DNA of 64,000 nucleotides. Origin: Delphinus delphis (Eukaryota; Chordata; Mammalia; Artiodactyla; Delphinidae). Positions within the stretch are counted from its first letter, which is position 1, and each line of letters begins with the position of its first letter. The notes beneath the pieces were generated by a model. That model ran no database searches and had not been told where the DNA came from. It worked only from the letters and a program-made list of their open reading frames with translations. Shown piece by piece: positions 63,246-64,000 of the stretch. The translations under genes and the position numbers were made by a program. The DNA lies in contig NC_082687.1 of the NCBI RefSeq assembly GCF_949987515.2, positions 20,072,148 through 20,136,147 of the forward strand. The letters run 5' to 3'.

Positions 63246-64000
63246 ATAGTACATCCCATGGTCCACTGTCAAAAGCAGACCACAAGGGTAAGTAAACCCA
63301 GGGTGAAAATCCCCATGTTCAATTCCATGGCAAGCAAAACAAATGAAACCTCTATTTAAAAAAAAAAAGCTTGTCACATGGAATTTTCTATATCAGTTTC
63401 TTGTTATTAACATCTTAATGGCTGTAGGATAGTTAATATTTTTAAATTGAGTCTTAAAAATTCCCATTTTACAATGAAATATAACCAGTGAATGTCCCTG
63501 TTTTATAAGTCAAAAGGAGTACCTAGCAAATACCAAATGATCTCTTTGCTAGAAGGCGTGTCAGTAGATAACATTTATTTCTAAAGGTGAATATGTTGTC
63601 TGCCTTGCTCTTGTATTTCATATTTCTGATGAACTAATATCCCATGTGAGATCAACAGTTTATAGGATGAGTAATAATTGTGACTTAGTTATGATACAAC
63701 TGATGGAGAAACTTTATCTGTCCAAAACCTTTGATAAGGAAATTGCTCAAGTTTCTCCACTTCGAGGTCACCCTTTCTGGTGGAAGCATGTTTTCTTCAG
63801 AGTTGACCCATGCTGGCTTTTTTCTTCCTAGCGAGTCTGGACAGGATCCGTTTTTAAAAGATTATTTTTTAAGGGTACTTTGCTACCCTACTTTCCCCTG
63901 CTTATCTTTCAACTGCACTTAGATGATCACGAGATAATCAGTACACAACAGCATTCTTTCTAGGCCTGAGATGACTGAAATGACGACAGAATTAGAAATA

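Overview
The window is eukaryotic nuclear DNA from a cetartiodactyl mammal, most likely a whale or dolphin. It carries eight consecutive internal coding exons of NFKB1 (p105/p50) on the + strand, separated by long repeat-rich introns. The organism call rests on many copies of a tRNA-Glu-derived CHR-type SINE (head like GGGCTTCCCTGGTGGC, with an A-rich tail), some inside perfect target-site duplications, and on a lineage-type L1. The gene call rests on translated exons that read colinearly with consensus splice sites and compatible phases. No other functional protein-coding gene, RNA gene, CRISPR array or prokaryotic feature was seen, and most open frames in the window are chance or repeat-derived.

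Layout: end of an intron (1-1211); exon 1212-1252; 4.3 kb intron with a 46-bp tandem duplication, a SINE and an unassigned pseudogene fragment; exon 5526-5624, carrying the DNA-recognition loop; 28.6 kb intron with SINEs, MIR/L2 fragments, a Tigger element and an LTR-like block; exon 34266-34414; 10.8 kb intron with a truncated L1, old antisense L1, SINEs and MER5-type elements; exons 45211-45374, 47178-47336 and 48653-48757; 8.3 kb intron with a (CA)21 tract and a near-full-length, dead L1; exons 57042-57133 and 59421-59559; then 4.4 kb of intron without a recognised exon.

The eight exons total 948 nt (41+99+149+164+159+105+92+139). They encode about residues 40-356 of p105/p50, which is nearly the whole Rel-homology region: recognition loop, p50-specific insert, interdomain linker, dimerisation domain and PKA-type RRKS site. 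The initiator exon, nuclear localisation signal, glycine-rich region, ankyrin repeats and death domain lie outside the window. All eight exons are intact.

No undescribed biological system was found. The best leads are an L1 with signs of 3' transduction, a conserved-type NAGNAG acceptor, an A10 run inside a DNA-contacting coding segment, a perfect intronic tandem duplication, an unidentified pseudogene fragment and an antisense open frame at the L1 5' end. Repeat family names are given from memory of consensus features, without a RepeatMasker run, and their edges are approximate unless a target-site duplication is stated.
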